Source: Alphaproteobacteria bacterium
GTDB lineage: Bacteria; Pseudomonadota; Alphaproteobacteria; Rhizobiales; Xanthobacteraceae
Assembly: GCA_005884685.1 (NCBI GenBank)
Contig: VBAH01000017.1
Coordinates: 62,001-126,000, forward strand
Reading direction: 5' to 3'
DNA: 64,000 nucleotides
Part shown: positions 1 to 8,331 of the stretch, in pieces
How the letters are laid out: every line of letters starts with the position of its first letter
Numbering within the stretch: the first letter of the stretch is position 1
The notes under the pieces: model-generated
What the model was told of the DNA's origin: nothing
The model's input: only the letters and a program-made list of their open reading frames with translations
Databases searched by the model: none
Translations under genes and position numbers: made by a program

Positions 1-2
1 TT

Positions 3-1001
3 CGCATCGAGCCCGTTCCTGCCGCGGCGCTGGGATCGCGCGATGTCGAGGTCCGTATCGAGGCCGGCGGCATCTGCGGCTCTGACCTGCATTATTACTT
101 CGAGGGCGGCTTCGGCACGGTGCGGCTCAGGGAGCCGATGATTCTCGGCCACGAGATCGCCGGCACGGTCACGCGCGTCGGCGGCGAGGTCGCGCGCGTC
201 AAGCCCGGCCAGCGCGTCGCCGTTAACCCGAGCCGCCCTTGCGGCATCTGCCGCTACTGCCAGGAGGGCAAGCAGAACCACTGCCTCGACATGCGCTTCT
301 ACGGCAGCGCGATGCGCTTTCCGCACGTACAGGGCGGCTTCCGCGAGGTGCTGGTGTGCGACGAGGCGCAAGCAGTCGTGGTGCCGCCCGCGATGTCGGC
401 CGCGCAGGCCGCGTTCGCCGAGCCGTTCGCGGTCGCCCTGCATGCGGTGAACCGCGCGGGCCCGCTGCTCGGCCGGCGCGTGCTGGTCACCGGCGCGGGG
501 CCGATCGGTGCGCTCACCGTGATCGTCGCGCGGCGCGCGGGCGCGCTGGAGGTCGTCGCAACCGACGTGGCGGATGCCCCGCTCGCCGCTGCCCGCAAGG
601 TTGGCGCGGATGCGACACTCAATGTCACGGAGAAGGACGCGCTCACGCGCTATGCCGCCGACAAGGGACATTTCGACGTGATGTTCGAGGCCTCAGGCAA
701 CGCGCAGGCGCTTGCAGGCGGACTTGCGGTGGTCCGGCCGACCGGCGTCGTGGTGCAGATCGGCATCGCGGGCGGCGAGATGAGCCTCCCGATGAACGTC
801 GCAGTCGCCAAGGAGATCGAGCTGCGCGGCACGTTTCGCTTTCACGAGGAATTCGCGCTGGCGGTCGCGCTGATCGGCGGCGGGCTGGTCGATGTGATGC
901 CGCTGCTGACCGCGACCGTGCCGTTGGCCTCCGCAAACGAGGCGTTCGCGCTCGCGGCGGATCGCTCGAAGGCGATGAAAGTGCAGCTCGCGTTCGGCTG
1001 A
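3..1001 (+). CDS. L-idonate 5-dehydrogenase-like zinc alcohol dehydrogenase (5' end outside window)
   Basis: Medium-chain zinc-dependent dehydrogenase, probably oxidising L-idonate or a related polyol or sugar acid with NAD(P) in the cytoplasm. The reading frame is open from the first bases, so the N-terminus lies upstream of the window. Visible landmarks are GGICGSDLHYY (catalytic-zinc Cys and His), the GHE motif, the four-Cys structural-zinc lobe CGICRYCQEGKQNHC, and the Rossmann segment VTGAGPIGAL. The segment GFGTVRLREPMILGHE is characteristic of the L-idonate 5-dehydrogenase subgroup. The gene converges on the altronate-dehydratase gene, with a palindromic repeat between them. The family is clear; the substrate is inferred. 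Confidence 0.88.
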   Translation, partial: RIEPVPAAALGSRDVEVRIEAGGICGSDLHYYFEGGFGTVRLREPMILGHEIAGTVTRVGGEVARVKPGQRVAVNPSRPCGICRYCQEGKQNHCLDMRFYGSAMRFPHVQGGFREVLVCDEAQAVVVPPAMSAAQAAFAEPFAVALHAVNRAGPLLGRRVLVTGAGPIGALTVIVARRAGALEVVATDVADAPLAAARKVGADATLNVTEKDALTRYAADKGHFDVMFEASGNAQALAGGLAVVRPTGVVVQIGIAGGEMSLPMNVAVAKEIELRGTFRFHEEFALAVALIGGGLVDVMPLLTATVPLASANEAFALAADRSKAMKVQLAFG

Positions 1002-1073
1002 TCGCTCAAATTGTCTCGGTCGCGGCAGGCGCCGCGAACGGGATATTCAAGCTTGCACATTCCATTCTCCGGG

Positions 1074-1180
1074 CCTCATCCTGAGGAGCGGCCAAAGGCC
1101 GCGTCTCGAAGGATGGCGGCAAGCTCCGGGTGTGCGGCCATCCTTCGAGACGGCCGCTGCGCGGCCTCCTCAGGATGAGG
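1074..1180. repeat. Intergenic palindrome, family A
   Basis: Two arms of about 43 bp form a long imperfect inverted repeat: the left arm starts CCTCATCCTGAGGAG and the right arm ends CTCCTCAGGATGAGG. Inner mini-hairpins (CGGCC-AAA-GGCCG) lie in the arms. It fills the gap between two convergent genes. Other copies are at 37198 and 50189. Confidence 0.9.
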
Positions 1181-1185
1181 GCTTG

Positions 1186-2703
1186 CTACATCACCGCGCC
1201 GATCTGCCACGGCACGAACTCGGCGTCGCCGTACCCCAGGTCTTCCGACTTGGTGTGCGTGCCCGAGGCGACTGACAGCACCTTCTTGAAAATCTCCTGG
1301 CCCTTGTCGGCGACGGAGACGCCGTCGAGGATCTCGCCGCAATTGATATCCATGTCGTCGATCATGCTGGCGTAGACCTGTGAGTTGGTCGCGAGCTTGA
1401 CCGAGGGCGTCGGCTTGCAGCCGAATGCCGAGCCGCGCCCGGTCGTGAAGCACATCACGTTGGCGCCGCCCGCGACCTGTCCGGTCGCGCCGACAGGATC
1501 GTAGCCCGGCGTGTCCATGAACACGAAGCCCTTCTCCTTCACGGGCTCGGCGTATTCGTAGACCGCGCGCATCGTCGTGGTGCCGCCCTTGGCGGCCGCG
1601 CCGAGCGACTTCTCCAGAATGGTCGTGAGCCCGCCCGCCTTGTTGCCGGGCGAGGGATTGTTGTTCATCTCGCCCCCGTTGCGCTCGCAGTAGGCTTCCC
1701 ACCACTTGATGCGCTCGACCAGCTTCTCGCCAACCGCGCGGTTGACGGCGCGACGGGTGAGCAGGTGCTCGGCGCCGTAGATCTCCGGCGTCTCGGAGAG
1801 GATCGCGGTGCCGCCGTGCCGGACCAGCTCGTCGACCGCAGCGCCGAGCGCCGGGTTCGCGGTGATGCCGGAGTAGCCGTCCGAGCCGCCGCATTGCAGC
1901 GCCAGCGTGATCTCGGAAGCCGGCCGGGTCTCGCGCTTCGCGCGCGCCGCGATCGGGATCATCGCCTTGATGCGCTCGACGCCCTCCGCAACGGTCTTCT
2001 TCGTGCCGCCGGTCGCCTGGATCGTCATGGTCTGGAAATGATCGCCCTCGACCAGCCCGTATTCCTCCTTCATGCGGTCGATCTGGAACACCTCGCAGCC
2101 GAGCCCGACCATCAGCGCGCCGCCGAGGTTGGCGTGCGTCGCATACCCCCATTGGGTCCGGCGCAGCACGTCGAAGCCTTCGCCATAGGCGGCAAGCCCG
2201 CAGCCGGTGCCGTGCACGAACGCCACGACGCCGTCGATCTCCGGGTGATCGGCCAGCACGCCGGAGCGCTCCACCTCGCGCGCGATGAAGCGCGCGGCGG
2301 ACGCCGAGCAGTTCACCGAGGTGAGGATGCCGATGTAGTTGCGCGTGCCGGTCTTGCCCCCCGGCCGCACGTAGCCCTCGAAGGTCTCGCGCAGTTCGGG
2401 CGGCAGCATTTCGTCGTTGCGGGCGCCTTCGGCGAAGCGATAGTCGCGCGCGAAGTCGTGCATCTCGACATTCTGCGTGTGCACCCATTCGCCCGGCGCG
2501 ATCGGCGCCGCGGCAAAACCGATGATCTGATCGTATTTGCGCACCGGCTCGCCCTTGGCGATCGGCGCGACGGCCATCTTGTGCCCGCGCATCACGCGCG
2601 CGCGCGCCGTCACGCCGGCCGCGCTCGCACCCTCGGGGATCGGATCGACCGCCACCACGACATTGTCGCTGGGCGAGAGACGGACAGTGCGCGGCGTGCT
2701 CAT
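1186..2703 (-). CDS. Altronate dehydratase (UxaA family, fused SAF domain)
   Basis: About 505 aa, the usual length of the fused form. An N-terminal SAF-like domain (about residues 10-85) is followed by the UxaA catalytic domain. The UxaA family dehydrates sugar acids such as D-altronate to 2-keto-3-deoxy acids; close relatives act on galactarate or sulfolactate, so the substrate is not fixed by sequence alone. I prefer the start at 2703 (MSTPRTVRL) because it gives the typical family N-terminus and has AGGG about 8 nt upstream; an in-frame ATG at 2727 is possible. It is the last gene of the sugar ABC transporter run and probably processes the imported compound. Confidence 0.85.
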   Translation of the reverse strand: MSTPRTVRLSPSDNVVVAVDPIPEGASAAGVTARARVMRGHKMAVAPIAKGEPVRKYDQIIGFAAAPIAPGEWVHTQNVEMHDFARDYRFAEGARNDEMLPPELRETFEGYVRPGGKTGTRNYIGILTSVNCSASAARFIAREVERSGVLADHPEIDGVVAFVHGTGCGLAAYGEGFDVLRRTQWGYATHANLGGALMVGLGCEVFQIDRMKEEYGLVEGDHFQTMTIQATGGTKKTVAEGVERIKAMIPIAARAKRETRPASEITLALQCGGSDGYSGITANPALGAAVDELVRHGGTAILSETPEIYGAEHLLTRRAVNRAVGEKLVERIKWWEAYCERNGGEMNNNPSPGNKAGGLTTILEKSLGAAAKGGTTTMRAVYEYAEPVKEKGFVFMDTPGYDPVGATGQVAGGANVMCFTTGRGSAFGCKPTPSVKLATNSQVYASMIDDMDINCGEILDGVSVADKGQEIFKKVLSVASGTHTKSEDLGYGDAEFVPWQIGAVM

Positions 2704-2747
2704 GACGGTGCCCTGGAATTGACTCATCGCAGTATAGACATCCTCCG

Positions 2748-2813
2748 CCCATTCCCGCGCAAGCGGGAATCCAGGGTCAAGAACTGGGTCCCCGCTTCCG
2801 CGGGGACGAGCGG
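2748..2813. repeat. Intergenic palindrome, family D (double hairpin)
   Basis: Two hairpins, ATTCCCGCGCAAGCGGGAAT and GTCCCCGCTTCCGCGGGGAC, are joined by a short spacer. A near-copy is at 24884. This is a type of element common in alphaproteobacterial genomes. Confidence 0.88.
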
Positions 2814-2821
2814 CCTACGGC

Positions 2822-3592
2822 TCAGGTTCGGCTCGGCCCGATGCCAGCGGCGTGCGCATAGCCACGGTTCCAGGTCGGCGAGATGATGACCTCGTTGACG
2901 CAAATCGTCGCCGGCTGTTTGGCAACATACACGATCAGGTTCGCCATATCCTGCGGCTGGATCATCTGCGCGCGTTCCTCGGCCGTCACCGGCTTGGGGC
3001 GCTGGTTGAGAATTGGCGTGGCGACCTCGGCCGGGCAAAGCACCGTCGAGCGGATGCCGTTCTGAAACTCCTCCATGTTGATGGAGTAGCTCATCGCGAC
3101 CACGCCGTGCTTGGCCGCCGAATAGCTCGAACCGGAGACGAGACCGACGAAACGGCCCGCCCAGGACGCCGTGTGGATCAGCAGGCCGTCCTTCTGCGGA
3201 CGCATGACATTGAGCGCCGCAACCGCGCAATAGAACGCGCCGTTGAGGTTCATGTCGATCATGTATTTGATGCGTTCGGGCGTGAGCCTAGCCCACTGCC
3301 GCGCGGTGATGTTGCCGCCCGCATTGTTGACGAGAATGTCGAGCCGGCCGAACTCCTTGACGACTGCCGCCGCGATGCGGCCGGCCGTCTCCTGCGCAGC
3401 CAGATCGCCGTCCGCGACAAGCGCCTGTCCGCCCGCCTTGCTGATTTCAGCGGCGACCGTCTCAAGCGGCTCGCGGCGGCGCCCGGTCAGTGCTACGACG
3501 CAGCCTTCGCGCGCGAGCGCCAGCGCAGCGGCCGCGCCGATACCGCTCCCCGCGCCGGTCACCCAAACTACTTTGCCAGCAAGATCAGTCAC
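2822..3592 (-). CDS. SDR family NAD(P)-dependent oxidoreductase
   Basis: 256 aa, standard length for a classical short-chain dehydrogenase. The cofactor motif TGAGSGIG lies near residues 13-20, the NNAGG segment near 90, the catalytic Ser in HTASW near 140, and YSAAK (Tyr and Lys) near 155-159. It begins one base after the stop of the ABC ATPase gene, so it is co-transcribed with the sugar transporter and probably reduces or oxidises the transported sugar or sugar acid. The substrate cannot be read from the sequence. Confidence 0.9.
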   Translation of the reverse strand: MTDLAGKVVWVTGAGSGIGAAAALALAREGCVVALTGRRREPLETVAAEISKAGGQALVADGDLAAQETAGRIAAAVVKEFGRLDILVNNAGGNITARQWARLTPERIKYMIDMNLNGAFYCAVAALNVMRPQKDGLLIHTASWAGRFVGLVSGSSYSAAKHGVVAMSYSINMEEFQNGIRSTVLCPAEVATPILNQRPKPVTAEERAQMIQPQDMANLIVYVAKQPATICVNEVIISPTWNRGYAHAAGIGPSRT

Positions 3593-4690
3593 TTACAGGA
3601 CGCGACCGGACGCGTTGTCGATCAGGTGCATGTGGTCGAGATGCGCCGCCATCTTCATCGAGGCGCCGACGCGCGCGCCCGCGTTGGGATCGATGCGCCC
3701 GCACACTTCGGTGCCGGAGATGGAGAAGAACACCATGGTTTCGTTGCCCATCGGCTCGACCACTTCGATGCCGGCATCGAAGGTCGCCAGATTCTTCGAG
3801 CCGTTGGTCTTCGCTTCCGTCAGGTGCTCCGGCCGGATGCCGAATGTCAATTCCTTGCCGGCGGCGGGCCGATAGCGCTGCACGCGCTCGGCCGGCACGG
3901 CAAACGCGATCGAATCGGACAGCCGCACGTTCAGCCCGTCGCCCGCCTGCTCCAGCCGGCAGGGCAGGAAATTCATCGCCGGCGAGCCGATGAACCCGGC
4001 GACGAACCGCGTCGCCGGCGAGTGGTAGAGGAAGTTCGGCGCCCCGATCTGCTCGATCCTGCCGCGGTTCATCACGACGACGCGGTCGGCCAGCGTCATC
4101 GCCTCGACCTGATCGTGCGTGACGTAAACGGTGGTGGTGCGCACCTTCTGGTGCACGCGCTTGATCTCGGTGCGCATCTGCACGCGCAACTTGGCGTCGA
4201 GGTTCGACAACGGCTCGTCGAACAGGAACACTTTCGGGTTGCGCACGATCGCGCGCCCCATCGCGACGCGCTGACGCTGGCCACCGGAAAGCTGGCGCGG
4301 CTTGCGGTCGAGCAGATCCGTGATGTCGAGGATGCGCGCGGCTTCCTGCACGCGCTTCTCGATCTCTTCCTTGGGGAAATGCTTCAGCCGCAGCCCGAAC
4401 GACATGTTCTGATAGACGGTCATGTGCGGGTAGAGCGCGTAATTCTGGAACACCATCGCCATGTCGCGGTCTTTCGGCGGCACGTCGTTGACGATTTCGC
4501 CGTCGACCGCGATTTCGCCGCCGGTGATGTCTTCGAGGCCCGCGATCATGCGCAGGGTCGTCGACTTGCCGCAGCCCGAGGGGCCGACCAGCACGACGAA
4601 TTCCTTGTCGGCGATGTCGAGATCGATCGCGCTGACCGCCTCGACCTCGTCGTATTTCTTGACGACCTTACGCAGTGTGACTTGCGCCAT
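3593..4690 (-). CDS. Sugar ABC transporter ATP-binding protein (MalK/UgpC type)
   Basis: 365 aa. Walker A GPSGCGKST is near residue 37, the Q-loop is in VFQNYALYPHMTV, the signature is LSGGQRQR, and Walker B with D-loop is VFLFDEPLSNLDAKLR. A C-terminal TOBE-type domain (from about residue 240) marks the CUT1 carbohydrate class. It energises the two permeases just upstream at the inner membrane. The 77-bp gap to the permease stop contains a family E palindrome. Confidence 0.95.
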   Translation of the reverse strand: MAQVTLRKVVKKYDEVEAVSAIDLDIADKEFVVLVGPSGCGKSTTLRMIAGLEDITGGEIAVDGEIVNDVPPKDRDMAMVFQNYALYPHMTVYQNMSFGLRLKHFPKEEIEKRVQEAARILDITDLLDRKPRQLSGGQRQRVAMGRAIVRNPKVFLFDEPLSNLDAKLRVQMRTEIKRVHQKVRTTTVYVTHDQVEAMTLADRVVVMNRGRIEQIGAPNFLYHSPATRFVAGFIGSPAMNFLPCRLEQAGDGLNVRLSDSIAFAVPAERVQRYRPAAGKELTFGIRPEHLTEAKTNGSKNLATFDAGIEVVEPMGNETMVFFSISGTEVCGRIDPNAGARVGASMKMAAHLDHMHLIDNASGRVL

Positions 4691-4722
4691 CCTTGAATCC
4701 CCTACTCAACTTTTTCATTGAC

Positions 4723-4766
4723 GCGTTTTCCTGACGCGAGCCGGTATCCGCTTCACTGGAAAACGC
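4723..4766. repeat. Intergenic palindrome, family E variant
   Basis: Terminal arms GCGTTTTCC and GGAAAACGC flank a core containing AGCCGGTATCCGC. It lies immediately 3' of the permease stop codon on the minus strand. It resembles the rhizobial AAAACGC/ACCGG class. Confidence 0.85.
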
Positions 4767-4767
4767 T

Positions 4768-5682
4768 TTAGCCCTTCGTCGCGCCGGCGGTCAGCCCGGC
4801 GATGTAATAGTCCATCAGGAACGCGTAGATGATCAGCGGCGGCGCAGCGCCGAGCAGCGCGCCGGTCATGATCTGTCCCCAGTTGAACACGTCGCCCTTG
4901 ATCAGCGTCGTGATGATGCCGACCGGGAGCACGAGCTGATCCGGGGATGTGGTGAATGCGAGCGGATAGAGGAATTGCGCCCAACTTACCGTGAAGGCGA
5001 AAATCGTCGCGGCGATCAGCCCCGGCAGCGCAACCGGGATGAAAATCTTGAACAGGATCTGCCGATAGTTCGCGCCGTCCATCAAGGCCGCTTCATCGAG
5101 CTCCTTCGGGATCGACGCGAAGTAGCCGATCATGATCCAGGTGCAGAACGGCACCGTGAGCGTCGGATAGACGATCAGCAGCACCCACCACTTGTTGATG
5201 AGCTGGATGTCAGTCCATTCGTTGAACACCGCGAACATCTTGAACAGCGGAATGAACAGCAGCGTGTCCGGAATGAGATAAGTGAGGAACACGCCGGTCG
5301 CCAGCACCGCCGAGCCCCAGAATTTCATGCGTGCAAGCGCGAACGCGGCGGGCACGCTGATGATCATCGTGATGCACACGACGAAGATCGAGACGATCGC
5401 CGAATTGCGGAAGAAGATGATGTAGGTGCTCGACGTGAGCAGTTCGATGTAGTTCGTCAGGCTCGGATGATAGACCCACCACGGATTGGTCGCCGCCGAT
5501 ATCTCGGCGCTCGTCTTGAGCGACGTGATGAACATGTAGAGCGGCGGCGTGAGAAAGAAGATCGCGAACAGCACGAGGAAGAAATACGACCAGCGCAGCG
5601 CCCAGCGCCGGTCGCGGCTCATGCTGCCGTAGCGCGGGCGCGTCGGCGCGCTCTTGTCCATAACGACGGTTGCGGCGGTCAT
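4768..5682 (-). CDS. Carbohydrate ABC transporter permease (MalG/UgpE type)
   Basis: 304 aa, with about six hydrophobic segments and the cytoplasmic EAA loop EAALMDGANYRQILFKIFIPVALPG, which docks the ATPase. It starts within the stop of the preceding permease gene (ATGA overlap), so translation is coupled. It is an inner-membrane component of the sugar importer. The hydrophilic N-terminal ~25 residues are cytoplasmic. Confidence 0.94.
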   Translation of the reverse strand: MTAATVVMDKSAPTRPRYGSMSRDRRWALRWSYFFLVLFAIFFLTPPLYMFITSLKTSAEISAATNPWWVYHPSLTNYIELLTSSTYIIFFRNSAIVSIFVVCITMIISVPAAFALARMKFWGSAVLATGVFLTYLIPDTLLFIPLFKMFAVFNEWTDIQLINKWWVLLIVYPTLTVPFCTWIMIGYFASIPKELDEAALMDGANYRQILFKIFIPVALPGLIAATIFAFTVSWAQFLYPLAFTTSPDQLVLPVGIITTLIKGDVFNWGQIMTGALLGAAPPLIIYAFLMDYYIAGLTAGATKG

Positions 5683-6614
5683 GACGCTTCATTCCCCCGG
5701 CGGCGGATGTCGCGCAGGATGAAGATCGCGCAGACCGCGAGGATCGGGAACATGAACAGCGACACGCTCGCGCCGAGCGGGATGTCGCCGCCCTGAATGC
5801 CGAGCCGGAACGCCCAGGTGGCGAACACATGCGTCTTGTCGATCGGGCCGCCGGCGGTCAGCACCTGCACGATGTCGAAATTGGCGAACGTCACGATGGT
5901 GGAGAACAGCACCGTGATGGCGATGATGTTGCGCATCATCGGCAAGGTCACGAACCAGATGCGCTGCCACCAGTTGGCGCCGTCGATTTGGGCGGCCTCA
6001 TACAGTTGGTCCGGCACCGACTTCAACGCGGCCAGATACATGATGAGGAAGAACGGCGCGCCGAACCACACGTTGATCAGGATCACCGAGAAGCGCGCCC
6101 AGTAGGCATCGCCCGTCCAGGCCACCGGCGAAAGTCCGAGGTGCACGAGGATCCAGTTGAATGCGCTGTAGGAGGGATCGAACAGCCACAGCCAGGCGAG
6201 TGTGCTCATCGCCGGCGGGATGACCCATGGGATCAGCAGGATGCCGCGCCAGCGGCGCTGCTTGTTGGCCGGCACGTTATGCACGAAATGCGCGACAACG
6301 AAGCCGATCAGCGCTTTGAAGATCACGGCGGTGAGCGCGAAGATGCAGGACTGCCGCACCACCATCCAGAACGTTTCGCGGTTGAACAGGAATGTAAAGT
6401 TGGACAGACCGACGAAGCGCTGCATCGACTTGTTCAACGTCGCGAGATGCACCGCGTAAAACGCCGGATAGAGCACAAGCAGGCCAATCAGCAGGATCAG
6501 CGGCAGCGTCATCAGGAACGCGATGGAGGATTTGCGCTGCAGCATTCGGCGCATGCCGGTTCGCTTGGCGGGCGTGCTGAGTTCGCGGACGTCACTGATT
6601 GCGGCGTCGACCAT
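5679..6614 (-). CDS. Carbohydrate ABC transporter permease (MalF/UgpA type)
   Basis: 311 aa, six predicted transmembrane segments, with the EAA loop EAAQIDGANWWQRIWFVTLP in the C-terminal half. The start has GAGGGA 6 nt upstream. It forms the heterodimeric channel with the following permease, whose gene overlaps by 4 bases. The proteins are CUT1-class; exact substrate unknown. Confidence 0.94.
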   Translation of the reverse strand: MVDAAISDVRELSTPAKRTGMRRMLQRKSSIAFLMTLPLILLIGLLVLYPAFYAVHLATLNKSMQRFVGLSNFTFLFNRETFWMVVRQSCIFALTAVIFKALIGFVVAHFVHNVPANKQRRWRGILLIPWVIPPAMSTLAWLWLFDPSYSAFNWILVHLGLSPVAWTGDAYWARFSVILINVWFGAPFFLIMYLAALKSVPDQLYEAAQIDGANWWQRIWFVTLPMMRNIIAITVLFSTIVTFANFDIVQVLTAGGPIDKTHVFATWAFRLGIQGGDIPLGASVSLFMFPILAVCAIFILRDIRRRGNEAS

Positions 6615-6684
6615 CTTGTCCCTCTCGCGCCTCGCTGAACTTTGTCAGCCTTCCGCCGCTTGATGCGGCTCTTTGCAATGTGGT

Positions 6685-6708
6685 GCGGGCGCGCGCCGGC
6701 GCGCCCGC
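6685..6708. other. Perfect 10-bp inverted repeat between binding-protein and permease genes
   Basis: GCGGGCGCGC and GCGCGCCCGC flank a 4-base loop. There is no T-run on the minus strand, so it is unlikely to be a full terminator. Its place just after a binding-protein gene suits an mRNA-stabilising or partial-termination hairpin that keeps binding protein in excess over permease. Confidence 0.7.
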
Positions 6709-6733
6709 TGCTCTTATCGCATCAGGCGGACAA

Positions 6734-8071
6734 TTACGTCCGCATGAAGCCTTCGATCTCGGACTCGGCCCAGGCGAGCGTCTTGTCCATCGACTCGCCT
6801 TGCAGATTGCGCACGATCATCTTGGTCATGATCGCCTGATCGTAGATCTGATGCGCGATCTTGGCGGGAGCCGGCGCCGCCGACACCGACAGGGTCTGGT
6901 GATTGTAGGGGTTCGGGTAGTGATAGAGCGAACCCTTCGGCGGCCCTTCCTCGGCCCAGGTCTTGAAGGTGGTGAAGTTCGCGAAGGACGGCAGGTCGTA
7001 GCCGCCGCTCGCCGCCACCATCTTCTCGGCCGAAGCCTGCTGCGACAGCTCGACCAGCAGGCTCTTGGCCGCCGGGATGTTCTTCGAGAAGTTCCAGATG
7101 CCCCAGAAGTAGGGAAGGAACGGCGCGAAGCGGCCCTTCGGACCGGCCGGGAAGCCGTGCGTCCAGCACTGCTCGGCGACCTGGGGTGCGTCGCGTTTGG
7201 CGACCGCCCAGGCGCTCGGCGGGTTCATGATCAGTGCACCGCGGCCCGACACCAGCCACTTGTTATTCGAGGCGTCGTCCCACGCCGGCGCGTCGGCCGG
7301 GAAGAACTTCGCCAGCTTGACGCTGTATTCGAGCGCCTGGCGCACCGCGTCGGACTTGACCGTGATGTCGCCCTTGGCGTTGACGAGTTGCGCGCCGAAG
7401 CCGTGGAACCAGGCGCCGGCGGTGTCGACCGAGTCGGTGGTGCCGCCGAGGCCGATGCCGAACGGGAAGCCAGCCTTGTGGCAGGCTTCCGCCGCCTTCA
7501 GGAACGTATCGAACGTCCAGCTGTCCGCCTTCGGCGCGGCGCCCGCAGGATAGAGCGCCTGCACGTCGATGCCGGCATGCTGCTTCATCAGGTCGATGCG
7601 CGAGCACGGGCCCTTGATCTGCGAGCCGATCGTCGCCGGCACCGCGAGCCACTTGCCGTCGGCCTTGCCGAGATAGGTCACGGTGTCGTTCACGGCGCCA
7701 TTCTGCTTGATCAGCGGCTCCATGATGTCGTTGACCGGCGCAAGATTGTCGGCGTTGGCGTGGCAATACCACGTCGGGAACGCGAAGATGTCGTGACCCG
7801 AGCGAGCCTGCGCTTCCGCCGCGATGGTGATGAGGTTCTTGTTGCCCTGCGAGGGAATGAAGTCCATCGAGACTTCGACTTTTTCCTTCGCGGCCCAGGC
7901 ATTGACGATTGCCTCGGTGGTCTTGTTGGCGCCCGGGACCCAGTGATCCCAGAAGCCGATCGAAATCTTGCCAGCGGCGTGCGCGCCGCGAACATAGGGT
8001 GCGGCGATGAGTGCCGTGGTGGCGAGAGCCGCGGATTTCAGCGCGGTTCGCCGTGTCATGCCTGAGCGCAT
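6734..8071 (-). CDS. Extracellular sugar-binding protein 1 (SBP_bac_1 type)
   Basis: 445 aa periplasmic binding protein. The N-terminus MRSGMTRRTALKS followed by a hydrophobic stretch and AHA is a Tat-type signal with cleavage near residue 33. The rest is a UgpB/MalE-like two-lobed protein. It lies directly upstream of its permease genes. A closely similar paralogue of equal length is encoded just upstream at 8332. GGGAG precedes the ATG. Confidence 0.93.
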   Translation of the reverse strand: MRSGMTRRTALKSAALATTALIAAPYVRGAHAAGKISIGFWDHWVPGANKTTEAIVNAWAAKEKVEVSMDFIPSQGNKNLITIAAEAQARSGHDIFAFPTWYCHANADNLAPVNDIMEPLIKQNGAVNDTVTYLGKADGKWLAVPATIGSQIKGPCSRIDLMKQHAGIDVQALYPAGAAPKADSWTFDTFLKAAEACHKAGFPFGIGLGGTTDSVDTAGAWFHGFGAQLVNAKGDITVKSDAVRQALEYSVKLAKFFPADAPAWDDASNNKWLVSGRGALIMNPPSAWAVAKRDAPQVAEQCWTHGFPAGPKGRFAPFLPYFWGIWNFSKNIPAAKSLLVELSQQASAEKMVAASGGYDLPSFANFTTFKTWAEEGPPKGSLYHYPNPYNHQTLSVSAAPAPAKIAHQIYDQAIMTKMIVRNLQGESMDKTLAWAESEIEGFMRT

Positions 8072-8266
8072 CGAGTTTTTCTCCCTTCGAATGGCCCGAT
8101 TGATACCGTCGCGGTTGTTGCTGTTTTCGACGATGAGAAACCTTACACCAACATGTTACGGCGGCCTAGCCGCCACCGCGCGCGACGGGGCCTCTTCCCA
8201 GCACGGATTTCTCAGCGGCGCCAGCGGGGGAGATGAGGACTAGACGAAGGTCGCAAGCGCCCGAGC

Positions 8267-8296
8267 GGTGCCTGCCATTTGGTCACGGCAGGCACC
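8267..8296. other. 10-bp inverted repeat between tandem binding-protein genes
   Basis: GGTGCCTGCC and GGCAGGCACC flank a 10-base loop. It lies just 3' of the upstream binding-protein gene on the minus strand. TTTT follows only on the plus strand, so a minus-strand terminator role is doubtful; a stabilising or attenuating hairpin is more likely. Confidence 0.6.
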
Positions 8297-8331
8297 CGTT
8301 TTGCTTGCTTCGGGGCCCCGTCCGGAGCCGA

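Noticed and set aside
7200-7560. Short plus-strand frames inside binding-protein genes as nested genes
   Set aside because: They are shadows duplicated in both paralogues because the sense-strand genes are duplicated.
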